Shown: in pieces, positions 45,230-55,659 of the stretch
Numbering within the stretch: the stretch's first letter is position 1
Layout: the number at the start of each line of letters is the position of its first letter
From: Chinchilla lanigera
Taxonomy: Eukaryota; Chordata; Mammalia; Rodentia; Chinchillidae
DNA length: 64,000 nucleotides
Direction: 5' to 3'
Assembly (NCBI RefSeq): GCF_000276665.1
Contig: NW_004955429.1
Location: 5,049,286 to 5,113,285, forward strand
Notes under the pieces: generated by a model
Told to the model about the DNA's origin: nothing
What the model saw: the letters and a program-made list of their open reading frames with translations, nothing else
The model's database searches: none
Position numbers and translations under genes: made by a program

Positions 45230-45312
45230 CCCTTTTGTACTACTGGGAATCAAATCCAGGGCCTTATGTGTGCTTAGCAAGCACTCTCTCCTGAAGCTAC
45301 ACGCCAGCCACC
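45230..45312 (-). repeat. ID-type SINE, old
   Basis: Antisense: TTGTACTACTGGGAATCAAA, CAGGGCCTTATGTGTGCTTA, GCAAGCACTCTCTCC. Diverged, no target duplication visible. Confidence 0.75.
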
Positions 45313-45691
45313 TATCTTGGAATTTTAGGTTCAAGTAGACCTGGCTTTGAATTCCAGCTCTACCATTCAGCAATACCATGAATCCTAATCTGTAAAATAC
45401 ATTGCTTTTTGGGATTAAATTAGATACTATATGTAATGCAAAACAAGTGCATAAACAGATGGTAGCTAAGATTATAATAATCAGGACAAAATTCTTCAAT
45501 AATTCCCTTTTTCCTTTCTAGAGATATTTTCTCGCCTAACTTAATCCTGCATGCATCTAAACAGCAAAGATGTAAACCTCAGAACCTTCAATTCTTCGGC
45601 ATCAGCTGTCAAAGTGATACCAGAATTTTAGTCATTGAAAAAAAAATTCTTTTGAAGTAAGCCTTTTCAATTCAAGCAGAATCATTTTTCA
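45313..45691. other. Unassigned stretch
   Basis: No confident repeat. 45320-45430 has MIR-like words (TTTGAATTCCAGCTCTACCA, AATCTGTAAAATACATTGC), possibly a short sense MIR. Confidence 0.35.
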
Positions 45692-46162
45692 AAGCTTACT
45701 GATGTTTAATTGACACCTGAAATTTGTATATATTTATGGTATACAATGTGAAATATATATATATGGATAGAGATAAATGATTACCAAAATGAAACTAATT
45801 AATATGTACAACATTTCACATAGTTAACATTTTTATTTGTGGAAAAATATTTAAAATCTACTTTCAGTAATTTCAAGCATATAATATATTATTATTAACT
45901 ATCCATCACTATATTGCACAATAGAGCTTAGAAAATTTATTCCTCATCCTTTACTAGAACTTTCTGTCCTTTGACCAACATCCTCCCCTTCCCTGCCCCC
46001 TTTGTCAGCTCCTGGTAAGTTCTCTACTTCTATGAGTTTGATTTTTTTTAGATTCCACACTTAAGCGAGATCACGGGGTGTTTGTATTTCTGGTTCTGCC
46101 TCATTTCACTCAATGCAATATCCTCCAGGTTCACCCATGTTGTCACAAATGACAGGAAAAAA
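45692..46162 (-). repeat. Old L1 3'UTR, antisense
   Basis: Antisense L1M-type 3' region: TTTATGGTATACAATGTGAA, TATTATTAACTATCCATCAC, CCTTTGACCAACATCCTCCC, AGATTCCACACTTAAGCGAG, TCCTCCAGGTTCACCCATGT. Contains an (AT)n run at about 45757-45764. Confidence 0.85.
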
Positions 46163-46301
46163 TCTTCATGACCTCAGATTACTCTGTTTTTGGATACAAT
46201 GCCAAAATCATAAGTGACATAAGAAAAGAGTAGATAAATGGAATTTCAACAAAATTAAATTTTTTTGTGCTAAAAATTATTTCACTAAGAAAGTGAAGAC
46301 A

Positions 46302-46401
46302 GAGGCTGGGGATTTAGCTCAGCGGCACAGCGCCTGCCTGGCAAGTGCAAGGTCATGAGTTTGATCCCCGGTACTGGAAAAAAAAAAAAAAAAAAAAAAG
46401 A
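46302..46401 (+). repeat. ID-type SINE with perfect 15-bp TSD
   Basis: Sense copy GAGGCTGGGGATTTAGCTCA ... GATCCCCGGTACTGG with a long A tract. Exact duplication AAGAAAGTGAAGACA at 46287-46301 and 46402-46416. A/B boxes intact, without the GAGAAAAACC tail. Confidence 0.95.
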
Positions 46402-46574
46402 AAGAAAGTGAAGACAACTAACAAAAGAAAATATTTGAAATCATGCATTTGATAAGGTTTGTTTATGAACAGAACAGAAGAAAACATCCTTACAGCCAAT
46501 GATTAAAATATACATAACCCAACTGGAAAATGAACAAAAGATCTACAAATAGAGTATAAAAATAAGTCAATAAG

Positions 46575-46689
46575 GGGGCTGGGGATTTAGCTCAGCGGCA
46601 AAAGCGCCTGCCTGACAAGCGCAAGGTCGTGAGTTCGGTTCCCGGTACCAGAGAAAAACCAAAATAAAAATAAAAATAAAAATAAAAAT
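46575..46689 (+). repeat. Young ID-type SINE with perfect 17-bp TSD
   Basis: Sense copy near consensus. The A box TAGCTCAGCGGC is at 46588-46599 and the B box GTTCGGTTCCC at 46633-46643. The diagnostic tail GGTACCAGAGAAAAACC is followed by an (AAAAT)n expansion. Exact duplication AAAAATAAGTCAATAAG at 46558-46574 and 46690-46706. Confidence 0.97.
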
Positions 46690-47435
46690 AAAAATAAGTC
46701 AATAAGCACATGATAAGATGCTCAACATATATTATGGAAATAAAATTAAAACCACAATGAGACATCACTTTACATGCACCAGGATGTCTGTAAGATTAAA
46801 TCTCATGCTTTGTAGTAACACTGTAAAATGGTACAGGCACTTAGGAAAATATCTGATAGTTCCTCAAAATGTTACATCTCAAGTTTCTATTTGATCTAGA
46901 AGTCCTACATTTCTATACGTATTCAAAAGAAATGAGAAGATACAGCCACACACAAGTTTGTATAGAAATATTCATAACATTACTATTCATGACAGACAAA
47001 AATGGGAAAAAATCAAAATTTTCATAAACTAATAAAATATGGTGCTGTTTAAATTAATGGAATACTATTTGGCAATAAAAGAATAAATATTGGTACTTGC
47101 TATGATGGGTGAACTTGAAAACATTACACATTAAGTGAAAGAAGCCAGTCATTAAAGAACATATATTGTATGATACAATTTATATGAAATGTCCACTATA
47201 GGCAAATCCATAAGGACAAAGAGTAGATTAGTGGGCTCCTAGGGATGAAGGTTGGGTAGTTGGTAATGGGGAGTAACTTTAAATAGGTATACAGTTTCTT
47301 TTGAGGTGGGCAAAAATTGTGGTTGATGGCTGCATAACTGTGAAAATACTAAAAAAACACTGAATCATACATTTCAAAGGGATATATTATATGCTATGTG
47401 AGCTATACTTCAATAAAGCTGATAAAATAACACCA

Positions 47436-48600
47436 AGCACCAGGATAGCCCTGGGTGTTTCCCCTAGGTCGGCTTATACAAAGCCAGTCTACCTGAGCCA
47501 AGAAATGACAAGGAAAGAAATGACAGGAAATGAACCATAGACTGCTCTGGAAAAGCTGTCCCTATCAAACACATAGCTATTTACTTTATTGTATTCAGTT
47601 TTTTGTTTTTTTTCTATAAATACACTGTCATATAGTTAACTGTTGTCCTTTTCATAGGCACTTAGGATGCTTTCAGCCTTCCATATGATGTAGCAGTATT
47701 ATATATACACACACATATAAGAACATACATATGTATATATAGAGAGATATAATTATGTGACACACATACCCAAAATAAGACTTTGGTATTCTTTTGGGGG
47801 TATTGCTTTGCAGGAGAGTTAGAGTACCAAATTGTTCTCACAGACTGTCTTCATTTCCACGCCCACCAGCACCATAGGAGGATGCAGGCATCTCCTATGC
47901 CTTTGGCAATATTATCTGGAATTTTTAAATGTAGAAGTCTAAGCATTATTGCATTTATTTACTGGTCATTTGTATTCCTTTTTCTGTTGACTTTTTTGTA
48001 TTTTTACTGATTTTTCTATGGAGCATTGAAATTGGTTCTTTGATGACTGCATTCTACAAATATGTCCTCTTCTGTTGTATTAAAAATCACATAATTTTCT
48101 AAAATTTTATGCTGTTGATTTTATTGATGTTTTCCTTTATGACTGTGAGCTCTGCATTGTCTTTAATTGATGTGGAGGGGCAGGTGTGGTGGCACGTGCC
48201 TGTCATCCCACAACTCAGGAGGCTGAGGCAGGAGAATGACAGTGAATTCAAGGCCACCTGGGGCCATGTAGTGAGTTCAACGCCAGATTGAACTACACTG
48301 TGAAACCTTGCCTCAAAAAAACCACCCAAAACAAAAGTGTTCTTACTTTAAGATTAGAAATAAATAAGCCCCTACTCTCTTTTGATACTTTATGGTTTCA
48401 CATTTTATATTTAAAACTTTGATAAACATGGAGTTTGTTTTGATGAAACAAATGGGATATTTGCCTTAATTTATTTTTTAAAGTGGCTAACACCTATCTC
48501 AACTTTCCTTAACTATTTAAAATTTGATATGAAGCAGCAACGTCCTCTAAATTGGGGTCAATTCCAATACTACTGTATCCCGGTGCCTTGCCATCACTTT
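47436..48600 (-). repeat. Old L1, antisense 3' half (interrupted)
   Basis: 47600-48170 carries antisense L1 end features (CAAATTGTTCTCACAGACTG, CCACGCCCACCAGCACCATA, TTGCATTTATTTACTGGTCA), then a B1 insertion at 48172-48335, then T-rich ORF2-like sequence. 47700-47760 has a TA/CA-rich low-complexity run. Boundaries are approximate. Confidence 0.6.
48172..48335 (+). repeat. B1 SINE
   Basis: Sense B1: GGCAGGTGTGGTGGCACGTG, GGAGGCTGAGGCAGGAGAAT, duplicated internal segment (GTGAATTCAAGGCCACCTGG, GTGAGTTCAACGCCAGATTG), then ACCTTGCCTCAAAAAAACC. Confidence 0.93.
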
Positions 48601-49599
48601 ACCTCCAATACGGAGGTATTTTAATCACTGTTCATAACATGTTTAATCCAATAGCCTCTGATGTTACCCTTCTGGTTCAGAAATGTACCGGCTAGGACCA
48701 CATGTTTCTCCAGATTTATTTTTTGAAGGTCTCAGAAAAATATCTTGTTCATGCTACTGCTGAAGAACTGATGTCTCTTTAATTATGACTTGTCCTAAAT
48801 ACAAGGCATGTTTTCATGTGTTCAAATTTCCTCAAACATTCACCAATAGAATTGGTAGCATTTCCTGTAGATAGATTCTGTACATTTCTTTTGCAATTTA
48901 CTCTTCAGTATCTTTTGCTAATGTCATTGATATCTTTTCACCTCTCTGTCATATTTATACTCTGATGATTGCTTTTTGAAAAAAGACACGTGAAAACTTA
49001 TGCTTCATATCCCAAATTACTAACAGCAATCGTTCTAAATTATCTTACTGAGGTTAAGGTTTTTCAGTTGATACTTTTGTGTAATTGAATTTTATGTCTG
49101 TGTACCTCTACCTCAGAAAATAATTAAAAGCTATTCTCTGTATTTTTGTCTAGTTGTCTTAGTTTCTCTATAAATGGATTTTTGTGAAAACAGTGGGATA
49201 TTTCTTGAACAGCCGCTGTCTTTGATGAACATGCCATTGTATTCAATATTCAGCATAATGCTAGAATATAGATATTCAGCTGCCTTCTGCAGGGACGCTT
49301 TAGAGAATCCCCAACCATCATTGTACAAAGTTGTCCTTGCTGCTTCTCAGCCTGCAGTGTGGAAGATGGAACAACCCTGTGAATAGTAATACTGCCTCTC
49401 ATGCTTGGATTGATGAGGGACATTTCTGAGGCTATCATTTGCTTTTTCAACTATTCTGGAAGATGATTGCTTTCTGCTTGGGTAGATTTCTGGAGCCATG
49501 TTAGTTAATATTTGTCATACAATCTCAAACATACCCTTTAAATTTAAAAGACATCTCTGAAGCCTTCTCATACATATTTTAAACAGCCACCTACATGTT

Positions 49600-49785
49600 T
49601 TTTCAGTATTTGGGACTGAATGCAGGAACTTTGCATTGACCTGTCTTCCCAGTCTTTTCTTGCTTTAATTTTGAGACAAGAACTCCCAAAGTTGCTAAAC
49701 TGCCCAGGCTGGATTTCTACCAGTGATCTTCCTGCTTCAGCTTGCCAAAGTGCTGGGATTCTGAACGTTTTCAGGTTTTGTAATA
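49600..49785 (-). repeat. B1-ID dimeric SINE
   Basis: On the plus strand: an ID remnant (CAGTATTTGGGACTGAATGC, AACTTTGCATTGACC), linker, then B1-like TTGAGACAAGAACTCCCAAA, TGCCCAGGCTGG, GTGCTGGGATTCTGAACG. Same architecture as 1872-2068. Confidence 0.75.
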
Positions 49786-50221
49786 TTGAGCCATCCTTGC
49801 CATCCTGAAAGCCACTTGGTTGTGTAAATTATTTCTTTTATGCACTGCTGACTTAGAGTGATAGAACTGTAGTTAATTTTGTATATTCAGATTTACAAAC
49901 AGGAGGTTGTCTGCAAATTTATTTTTGTGTTTGTCATTGTCAAGAGCATTTTGTTCCTGGCCTTGTAAGAAGAATTGGGAGAACTTTGTTTTTCTTTTTT
50001 CAATGTTCTGGAGAAGTTTATAAGTATACAGATTATATACTTTTTAAAAGTTTAAAGAACATCTCCCCATGAGTGCTGCCAAACCTAGTGTTGTTGTATG
50101 ACTGGAGGGGAGGAAGACACTTTGAACTCTCCAAATTTCTTCTGGGTTTATTGATTTGGCTTAGATAATAGGCATTAAAAAGTATGAATTCAGTCATATC
50201 ACATTATGTTTATATGATACT

Positions 50222-50335
50222 TCCTTTTCCTTCTCTCCTTTTTCTTTTTTCTTTCCTTCTCTCCCATTTTTCCTCTCTCCTTCCCTCCCTTTCTCCCTGT
50301 GTCCCTCCCTTTGTCCCTTTCTTTCCTTTCCTTCT
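50222..50335 (+). repeat. Pyrimidine-rich low-complexity tract
   Basis: CCTTT/CTCC-rich run of about 110 bp at the 3'-tail side of an antisense B1. It yields spurious lysine-rich frames on the minus strand. Confidence 0.85.
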
Positions 50336-50447
50336 GAGACAGGTCCTCACTATGGTGTCCAACTGGCCTCAAACTCCTGAACTCCGGTGATCCTCCTGTC
50401 AGCCTCCAGAGTAGCTGGGGTTTCAGGAGACCGTCACTGGACTTGGC
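50336..50447 (-). repeat. B1/7SL-type SINE
   Basis: Antisense: GAGACAGGTCCTCACTATGG, CAACTGGCCTCAAACTCCTG, CAGCCTCCAGAGTAGCTGGG. No 29-bp duplication is evident, so it may be an older monomer. Confidence 0.75.
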
Positions 50448-50579
50448 TTTCCTCTTCATGTCCAGTCTTGAGAATTATATTTCCTTCTTTCTTTTCCTGA
50501 ATAGACAAATACGTGTATTTCTTTTGCTTTTCTTAAAGAAGCTACTCTTGGATTTATTTACTAAGTCTGCCATTCTCTG

Positions 50580-51115
50580 ATGGACACCACTATGAAGCGG
50601 ACCTGAGCAGTACTTAAATTAATCAGTTGGCTTGTGAATCTGTCCAAGGCCTAGGCTCCTTATCTGGAAATGGCAGACTCATAGTAAGTGAACCTTTGTG
50701 AGTCACTAAGCCCTACTAAAACCTGTAGTGGTGGATGAAGCCAGAAAGCCTCAAAGGATAAGACAAGATCACAGCCAAGGACACCTGGGTCAGATCTCAA
50801 CTAAAGACTATAGCCTCGGGCAGCTCATTCTTCAGTGGGTTAACTTCATACCTTACTTAGAGAAGTCCTTGAGTGGTTCTGCCCTTCTTGAGTACTTCCC
50901 TCCCTTCTTCTGATAACCAAATAAATATGGGCAACCCAGAGAAGATCTTGGTTTTAGCCCTGAGAGAATCTGGAATTATGTGAGAGGGATTTGATACTCC
51001 TGGAGCCCTGAAACTATTCCATTTGCCTCTTTTTATTTAGCCTTTGCTGTAGACTCATTCAGGAGATTGCGGACTTGATCAGCCTCCAATAACTAAAGGA
51101 TATTATTAACCCCAT
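50580..51115 (+). repeat. Unidentified insert, LTR-like
   Basis: A block of about 540 bp separating two L1-like patches. It contains CCAAATAAATATGGGC (polyadenylation signal) at about 50919-50934 and a balanced composition unlike the T-rich flanks. I suspect an ERVL-class LTR but cannot identify it. The 61-codon frame at 50728-50913 is not recognised. Confidence 0.3.
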
Positions 51116-51187
51116 AATTCTCTATTTTTATTCATTTGATTCTGCTTCCCTACTGTTTTCTCAGCTTTATTTGTGGTTGATTTCCAA

Positions 51188-51262
51188 TTTTTTTGTGATA
51201 CTAGGGACTGAGCTCAGGGCCTTGCACATGCTAAGCAAGCTGCAGTACTTCCTCAGCCAAAT
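51188..51262 (-). repeat. ID-type SINE, old
   Basis: Antisense: GTGATACTAGGGACTGAGCT, CAGGGCCTTGCACATGCTAA, GCAAGCTGCAGTACTTCCTC. Diverged. Confidence 0.75.
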
Positions 51263-51580
51263 TTTCTACCTCTTGAACTAAACATGCAGTTCATTCATTT
51301 TCCTTATTTGTCTTAGATATGTAGTTAAAGATCACAAATTTAACTATATATCATGCTGTGTTTTTATGACTTTTTTTTACCTCTTTCATTTTTTCTCTTT
51401 AGAAATTATTTTAAAGGTGCTTTCTACACTTCCCAGTAGTTTTTCTTTTAAAAATTAAAGATTATGTATTAACTTTGATTCAAAAATTCAAAATTTTCTA
51501 ATACCAGATTGGTGATTTTTTCAGGATTTTAGTTTTAAAATAAATGGGCCCTTACGTGTTATAACTCCCTACCAGGGATG

Positions 51581-51957
51581 CAATCATTATGTAGTACAAA
51601 TATGTATTGATAAAAAAATAAAACTAAGAAAATATAGAAGGGTCATCTGCCAAGCACATCATCTATTCTATTGAGGCACATAGCCAAAGAAGAGGAAAAT
51701 TGGAATTGCCACTAATGGTTTATTAGTATTCACTTAAATACATGTGCAAAAAGAATTAATTATGTAATCATTTAGTCAATTTCTTACTAGATTATTACTT
51801 TCATCAGGATGAAGAGAGACGTTCTCTACAGTCTTGATAACAAATGTGATGTTCAACTTTCTTCCTGTTTCTCTAGAAGACTAAAAATCTAGGGAAGAAT
51901 GGAGCTCAGAGAACAGACACTTACATTGTGCCTCACTTTCTGCACAATTCACATTCT
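51581..51957. other. Unassigned stretch
   Basis: AT-rich, nothing recognised. Confidence 0.4.
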
Positions 51958-52290
51958 GCAGTTTCAGTTCCCAATTGTCAACCACGGTCCAAAGATATAA
52001 AATGAGAAATTCCAAAAATAAATAATTCTTAACTTTTAAATTACAGGCCCTTCTGAGTAGTATGAAGACCCCTTCACAAGCATCTAGGCTCAGATATGAG
52101 TCTTCCCTTTGTCCAGTTTATTCACACTTTATAAGCTACCTTTCCACTGGTTACTGCTGTATAAGCTACCTTCCCACTGGTTATTTAGTGGTCCTCTTAT
52201 CACACTATTTCAGTGTTTATGTTCACCGAACTCTTGTTCTATTTAATAATGGCCTAAAAGCACAACAGTAGTGAGGGACAAGAGATTTCC
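51958..52290 (+). mobile_element. Tigger-type DNA transposon, 5' part
   Basis: Landmarks: CAGTTTCAGTTCCCAATTGT, CAACCACGGTCCAAAGATAT, GAGAAATTCCAAAAATAAAT, CCTTTGTCCAGTTTATTCAC, TATTTAATAATGGCCTAAAA. This is the 5' end of a Tc1/mariner-class Tigger up to the transposase initiation region, where the codon after ATG-GCC is now a stop (TAA). A local repeat (AAGCTACCTTYCCACTGGTTA) occurs twice at about 52133-52182. The rest of the transposase is gone. Confidence 0.65.
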
Positions 52291-54404
52291 TGGCATGATG
52301 TATGGAAGGACAGATTCACTCTGTCACCATGTGGGGAGAAAGCAGAGGATATACACTGGTTGGATTCTATCCTTGATTTCAGAGATCTTCCCCAGGGGGA
52401 GGGGATACTGGAACACACCTCCAAGAATAAGACAAGATACTGCACTGTAAGTCAGAAGGGATGAGAGCCATTTCATTATTACCTTACTCCCAGCGTCTGC
52501 TCCTGGTTAGCAAAAGTGATGAGTGCAGACAGCAGGGCAGCAGAGAGGCCATGGGAGCAAATTCTCTTTCTTGAGAAAGCATTGTCCATGCAGGGGTCTA
52601 ACTCGCAGCAGTCCATTCTGATGGGTTGGATGGGCACCCTGGGGATATGCCCTTCCTCTCCCCTGCCTCTTCCTTCTATGGGACTTTCTCAAACACTGCT
52701 ATCTCTCAGACTTCAGAGCTCCCTTACCCAACTCGCCTATCTTGGAGGTTCATCTCAGTCACATAATTAGTGCTTATAGCATTTGTTCAGTGCCCTCAGA
52801 CTTCCCCAGAGATGGTGCCCTTGGAGCCTTCTCATCTATCAACCAGCACGGGCAACACAATTTGTAGAAAATGGGGATGTGGGGTCTTGTTCAAAAACTA
52901 AGACTATCCACATGGACACGGGAACATTAAGCCAGATGCAGAGCCCTGTGAAGCACAAGGCTCCTTGAGATGGCATAGGCCATGTGCCTTCAAAACCAAC
53001 TCTGCTACCAGTTGCCTCTCCAATAGCTCCACCGAGAACCATGTCCTAGAAGCCATGTTGGCAAAACATGCCATAACATCATAGTTCTGATAGGGTCATG
53101 GTACGTCATGGACACACCATTAAATTAATGCCAATCACAGCACACTATCACTCTCACTTGCTGAAAGAGAACAGGCATCTTTTAAAGTTACTAGGGTGAC
53201 AAAATTTGTGGAGGCCCATGAGCACAGAGCAGGTTTGTTTTCCCAGGTATCCTCTGTCTGCAGTGCTAGAAAGTGTACCCTGTGTAGCTCCAGGTCACCC
53301 TGGAGGGCAGCATTATGTGTACACTGTTCTGGCTAAGCGTGGCTGGGGTTAAGTAAAGTCTCACTCACTGTGGCTGTTGATCAGCCTCAGAGCAGGAGAC
53401 CTAGAGGGGCACTGAGTGATGCGGTGCCTCCCGCTTGCTTATAAACCCTCAGGGTCTTCAGCTCGCACATTTCTAGAGACCCCTGCAGACAGTTTTGCTG
53501 GGTGGAGTACGAGGCTTGCTAAAGCTGTAGGTATGGCTTGAGTTCTTCCCAAAAAGACATTGTAAAATTATGACTGTGCATGTATGTGTGTAATTTTATT
53601 TTTGCTAATTCAGGCTGCACTTGTTCTCCAGTTAGTTCTAATCACAGAAAGGCCTTTTACAGTATTTATGTTTTCAGTTTGAGAAAGACTCCAACAGTGA
53701 TAGGTCAGGTGACTCTTTTCCCTTCAGCGTGAGGTGGGAAGGGGAAGGGATGAAGCCATTTTTATTCCTTTGCCTGTAGAAATGATCCCGCGATAACCAA
53801 CCTCAGGGTAAAGCTCATGTTGGTTCTTTCTCTTAGAATTCAACTATTAAGTTCAATCATATAAAACCACTATGTTTGTAGGTCAAATAAGGTCAAATAT
53901 TGCCAGTTTGACTGTGGCTTAACCTTTCACGTAAATAAAGATTGTACCTGGAACCTGAAATATTCTCTCTTTTTTCCTTTAGAGATTTTATATTTCAGAA
54001 AATATTGCCTGTAAAAAGATACACATGAGGCAAGATGTGAGGCTGGGTGCCTACCTTCTCCTAAGCTCTGCCTGGTGACAGGTAATTAGTGCACTTGCAG
54101 AGAAGGAGCTGGTCTGACCCCATTTAGGAACTGAAAAGCTTAGCTCTAGGTCAGGCATCCTCTTTCATACAGAAGAGAAAACAAACATAGAGACGTGATC
54201 CTGGCCCAGTTCTACATGTGCAAAGTAATTTTTAAGTCATAGATGGAATCAGAATCTTGTCTATGTATTCTTTGGAGTAAGGTAAGGACCATTGAATCTG
54301 CCTCTAGTTTTTTTTTTAATATAAACAGATCATAGGCAAGTGCATAGTACTTTTCATACAAGGTCTCTTGAGGTACATGAGAGCTATAAATGCAGCTCAT
54401 CCTA
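52291..54404. other. Unique sequence
   Basis: About 2.1 kb with little recognisable. 54100-54240 has weak antisense MIR words (CATACAGAAGAGAAAACAAA). 53440-53450 has a TATA-like GCTTATAAACC, possibly an LTR remnant. Frames at 52507-53042 overlap on both strands and show no domain. Confidence 0.4.
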
Positions 54405-54690
54405 CTTGGATTCAACGAATCAAAGATTAAAAAGATTTGGAAAAAAGACTGCATTTGTTTTGAACCTGTAGACTTTTTTCCCTTGTCATTATTTCCTAAA
54501 CAACATATAAAACAAGAATTTAGAAAGCATTTACATTGTATTATATAAATTATCCAAAGAATATTTAAAGTATATGGGAGAATATATGTAAAATACATGG
54601 AAATACTGCATTATTCTATATGAAGGACTTAGGCATATGCAGATTTGGGTATCCTTGGGGTCCTGGTACCAACCTTCCACAGATACTGTT
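54405..54690 (+). mobile_element. MER2-like (Tigger) element
   Basis: Landmarks: TTGGATTCAACGAATCAAAG, CTTGTCATTATTTCCTAAAC, AGCATTTACATTGTATT, TAAAGTATATGGGAGAATAT, GGACTTAGGCATATGCAGAT, TTGGGGTCCTGGTACCAACC. Non-autonomous Tigger derivative, nearly complete at the 3' end. Confidence 0.75.
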
Positions 54691-54824
54691 CTGAAACAGA
54701 TCTAGAATTCTTTTCTACTGTCAGCATAAATAGAAAAGGTATTATTACAGAAACATTATAATAAATGGTGACAATAAGAATCAAAAGAAGATATCATGTT
54801 TGAGTGGACATCTATTTCAGCTAC

Positions 54825-55010
54825 TAAATGCTTTCATGGATTCTTTCATTTATGTATTAGATCCTTTCTCTTCCTCCTTGTTTGACAGAGGTGGAAAGTG
54901 AGACTATGTGAGGTTAAGTGTTAGCCTGTCAGCTATACGAGTATAAGAAGAAATATCCTAACCCTGACTCTCAAACTTTAAGGCCTGTACTCCTAACCAC
55001 CCACAATGAC
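54825..55010 (-). repeat. MIR SINE
   Basis: Antisense MIR: TTGTTTGACAGAGGTGGAAA, GTGAGGTTAAGTGTTAGCC, CCCTGACTCTCAAACTTTAA, CTGTACTCCTAACCACCCA. Confidence 0.75.
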
Positions 55011-55292
55011 AGTAATCTCTAATAACATCTTAGTCAGAGTCAGCCTGTGTGGTCAGAAAACCAGGTCAACTCATCTGTTATAGGTTGAATTGGATGCTCC
55101 CAAAAGTTGTATGTTTAAGTCTCAGAATGTAACTGTATTTGAAGATAGGTTTTTACAGAGATAATCAAGATAAAATGAGGTCATTTAGGTCAGCCTTTAT
55201 CCAGTACAACTGCTACATTTATAAAGAAAAGAAGTTTCAGCATAGAAACAGATAGTGGGAAAATGATGTAAGAGACATAGGGAGAAGATGGC

Positions 55293-55658
55293 TGCTACAG
55301 TTTGGATCTAGAATGCTCTCCAAGAGGCCATGTGTTAAGCCTTGGACCCTAGGGTGCTGCTTTTGGGACATGGTGGACCCTTTATGAGTTGGGGCCTGGT
55401 GAGAGTTATTTAGGTCACAGAGGATGTGTCTTCAGAGGAGACTGTGGGATTCAGGTTCCTTCCTAGCCATGAAGTGAGCTATGCAGTGTGAAGATTTGCC
55501 CTGCTGCACACTCCCCTCATGACATATTGCCTCACCACAGGTTCAAAGGCAATTTGAGCAATTGCTCATGGACTGGAAACTTACCTAAATGAACCTTTTC
55601 TCTTTACAGGTTTATTACTTCATGTATTTGTTATGGTAGTGCAAAGATGGTCGACTGA
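55293..55658 (+). repeat. MaLR LTR, sense, nested
   Basis: CTACAGTTTGGATCTAGAAT start, CTTGGACCCTAGGGTGCTGC, a CAGGTTCCTTCCTAGCCATG body, GTATTTGTTATGGTAGTGCA end. It lies inside the MLT1 LTR. Confidence 0.75.
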
Positions 55659-55659
55659 C

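Larger units (their letters stand above)
46163..47435 (+). repeat. Old L1 ORF2-to-3' end, interrupted by two SINEs
   Basis: Sense L1 beginning in ORF2 (CTTCATGACCTCAGATTACT, AGAGTAGATAAATGGAATTT). It continues through ACAATGAGACATCACTTTAC and TTAATGGAATACTATTTGGC to a 3' end with CTTCAATAAAGCTGATAAAA. Two sense ID SINEs (46302-46401, 46575-46689) split the body. Frame-disrupted. It meets the antisense L1 head to head at about 46162. Confidence 0.85.
48601..51580 (-). repeat. Old L1/HAL1-like ORF2 mosaic, antisense
   Basis: Patches resembling antisense ORF2: 49900-50140 (TTCCTGGCCTTGTAAGAAGA, GTTCTGGAGAAGTTTATAAG) and 51120-51420 (TTTGATTCTGCTTCCCTACT, TACCTCTTGAACTAAACATG), interrupted by three SINEs and an unknown insert. 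Much of 48600-49600 is unassigned. No coding potential. Confidence 0.45.

Noticed and set aside
46575..46650. tRNA gene
   Set aside because: A and B boxes are present, but the sequence cannot form a full cloverleaf, has the ID SINE body with A-rich tail, and is flanked by a target duplication. It is a SINE.
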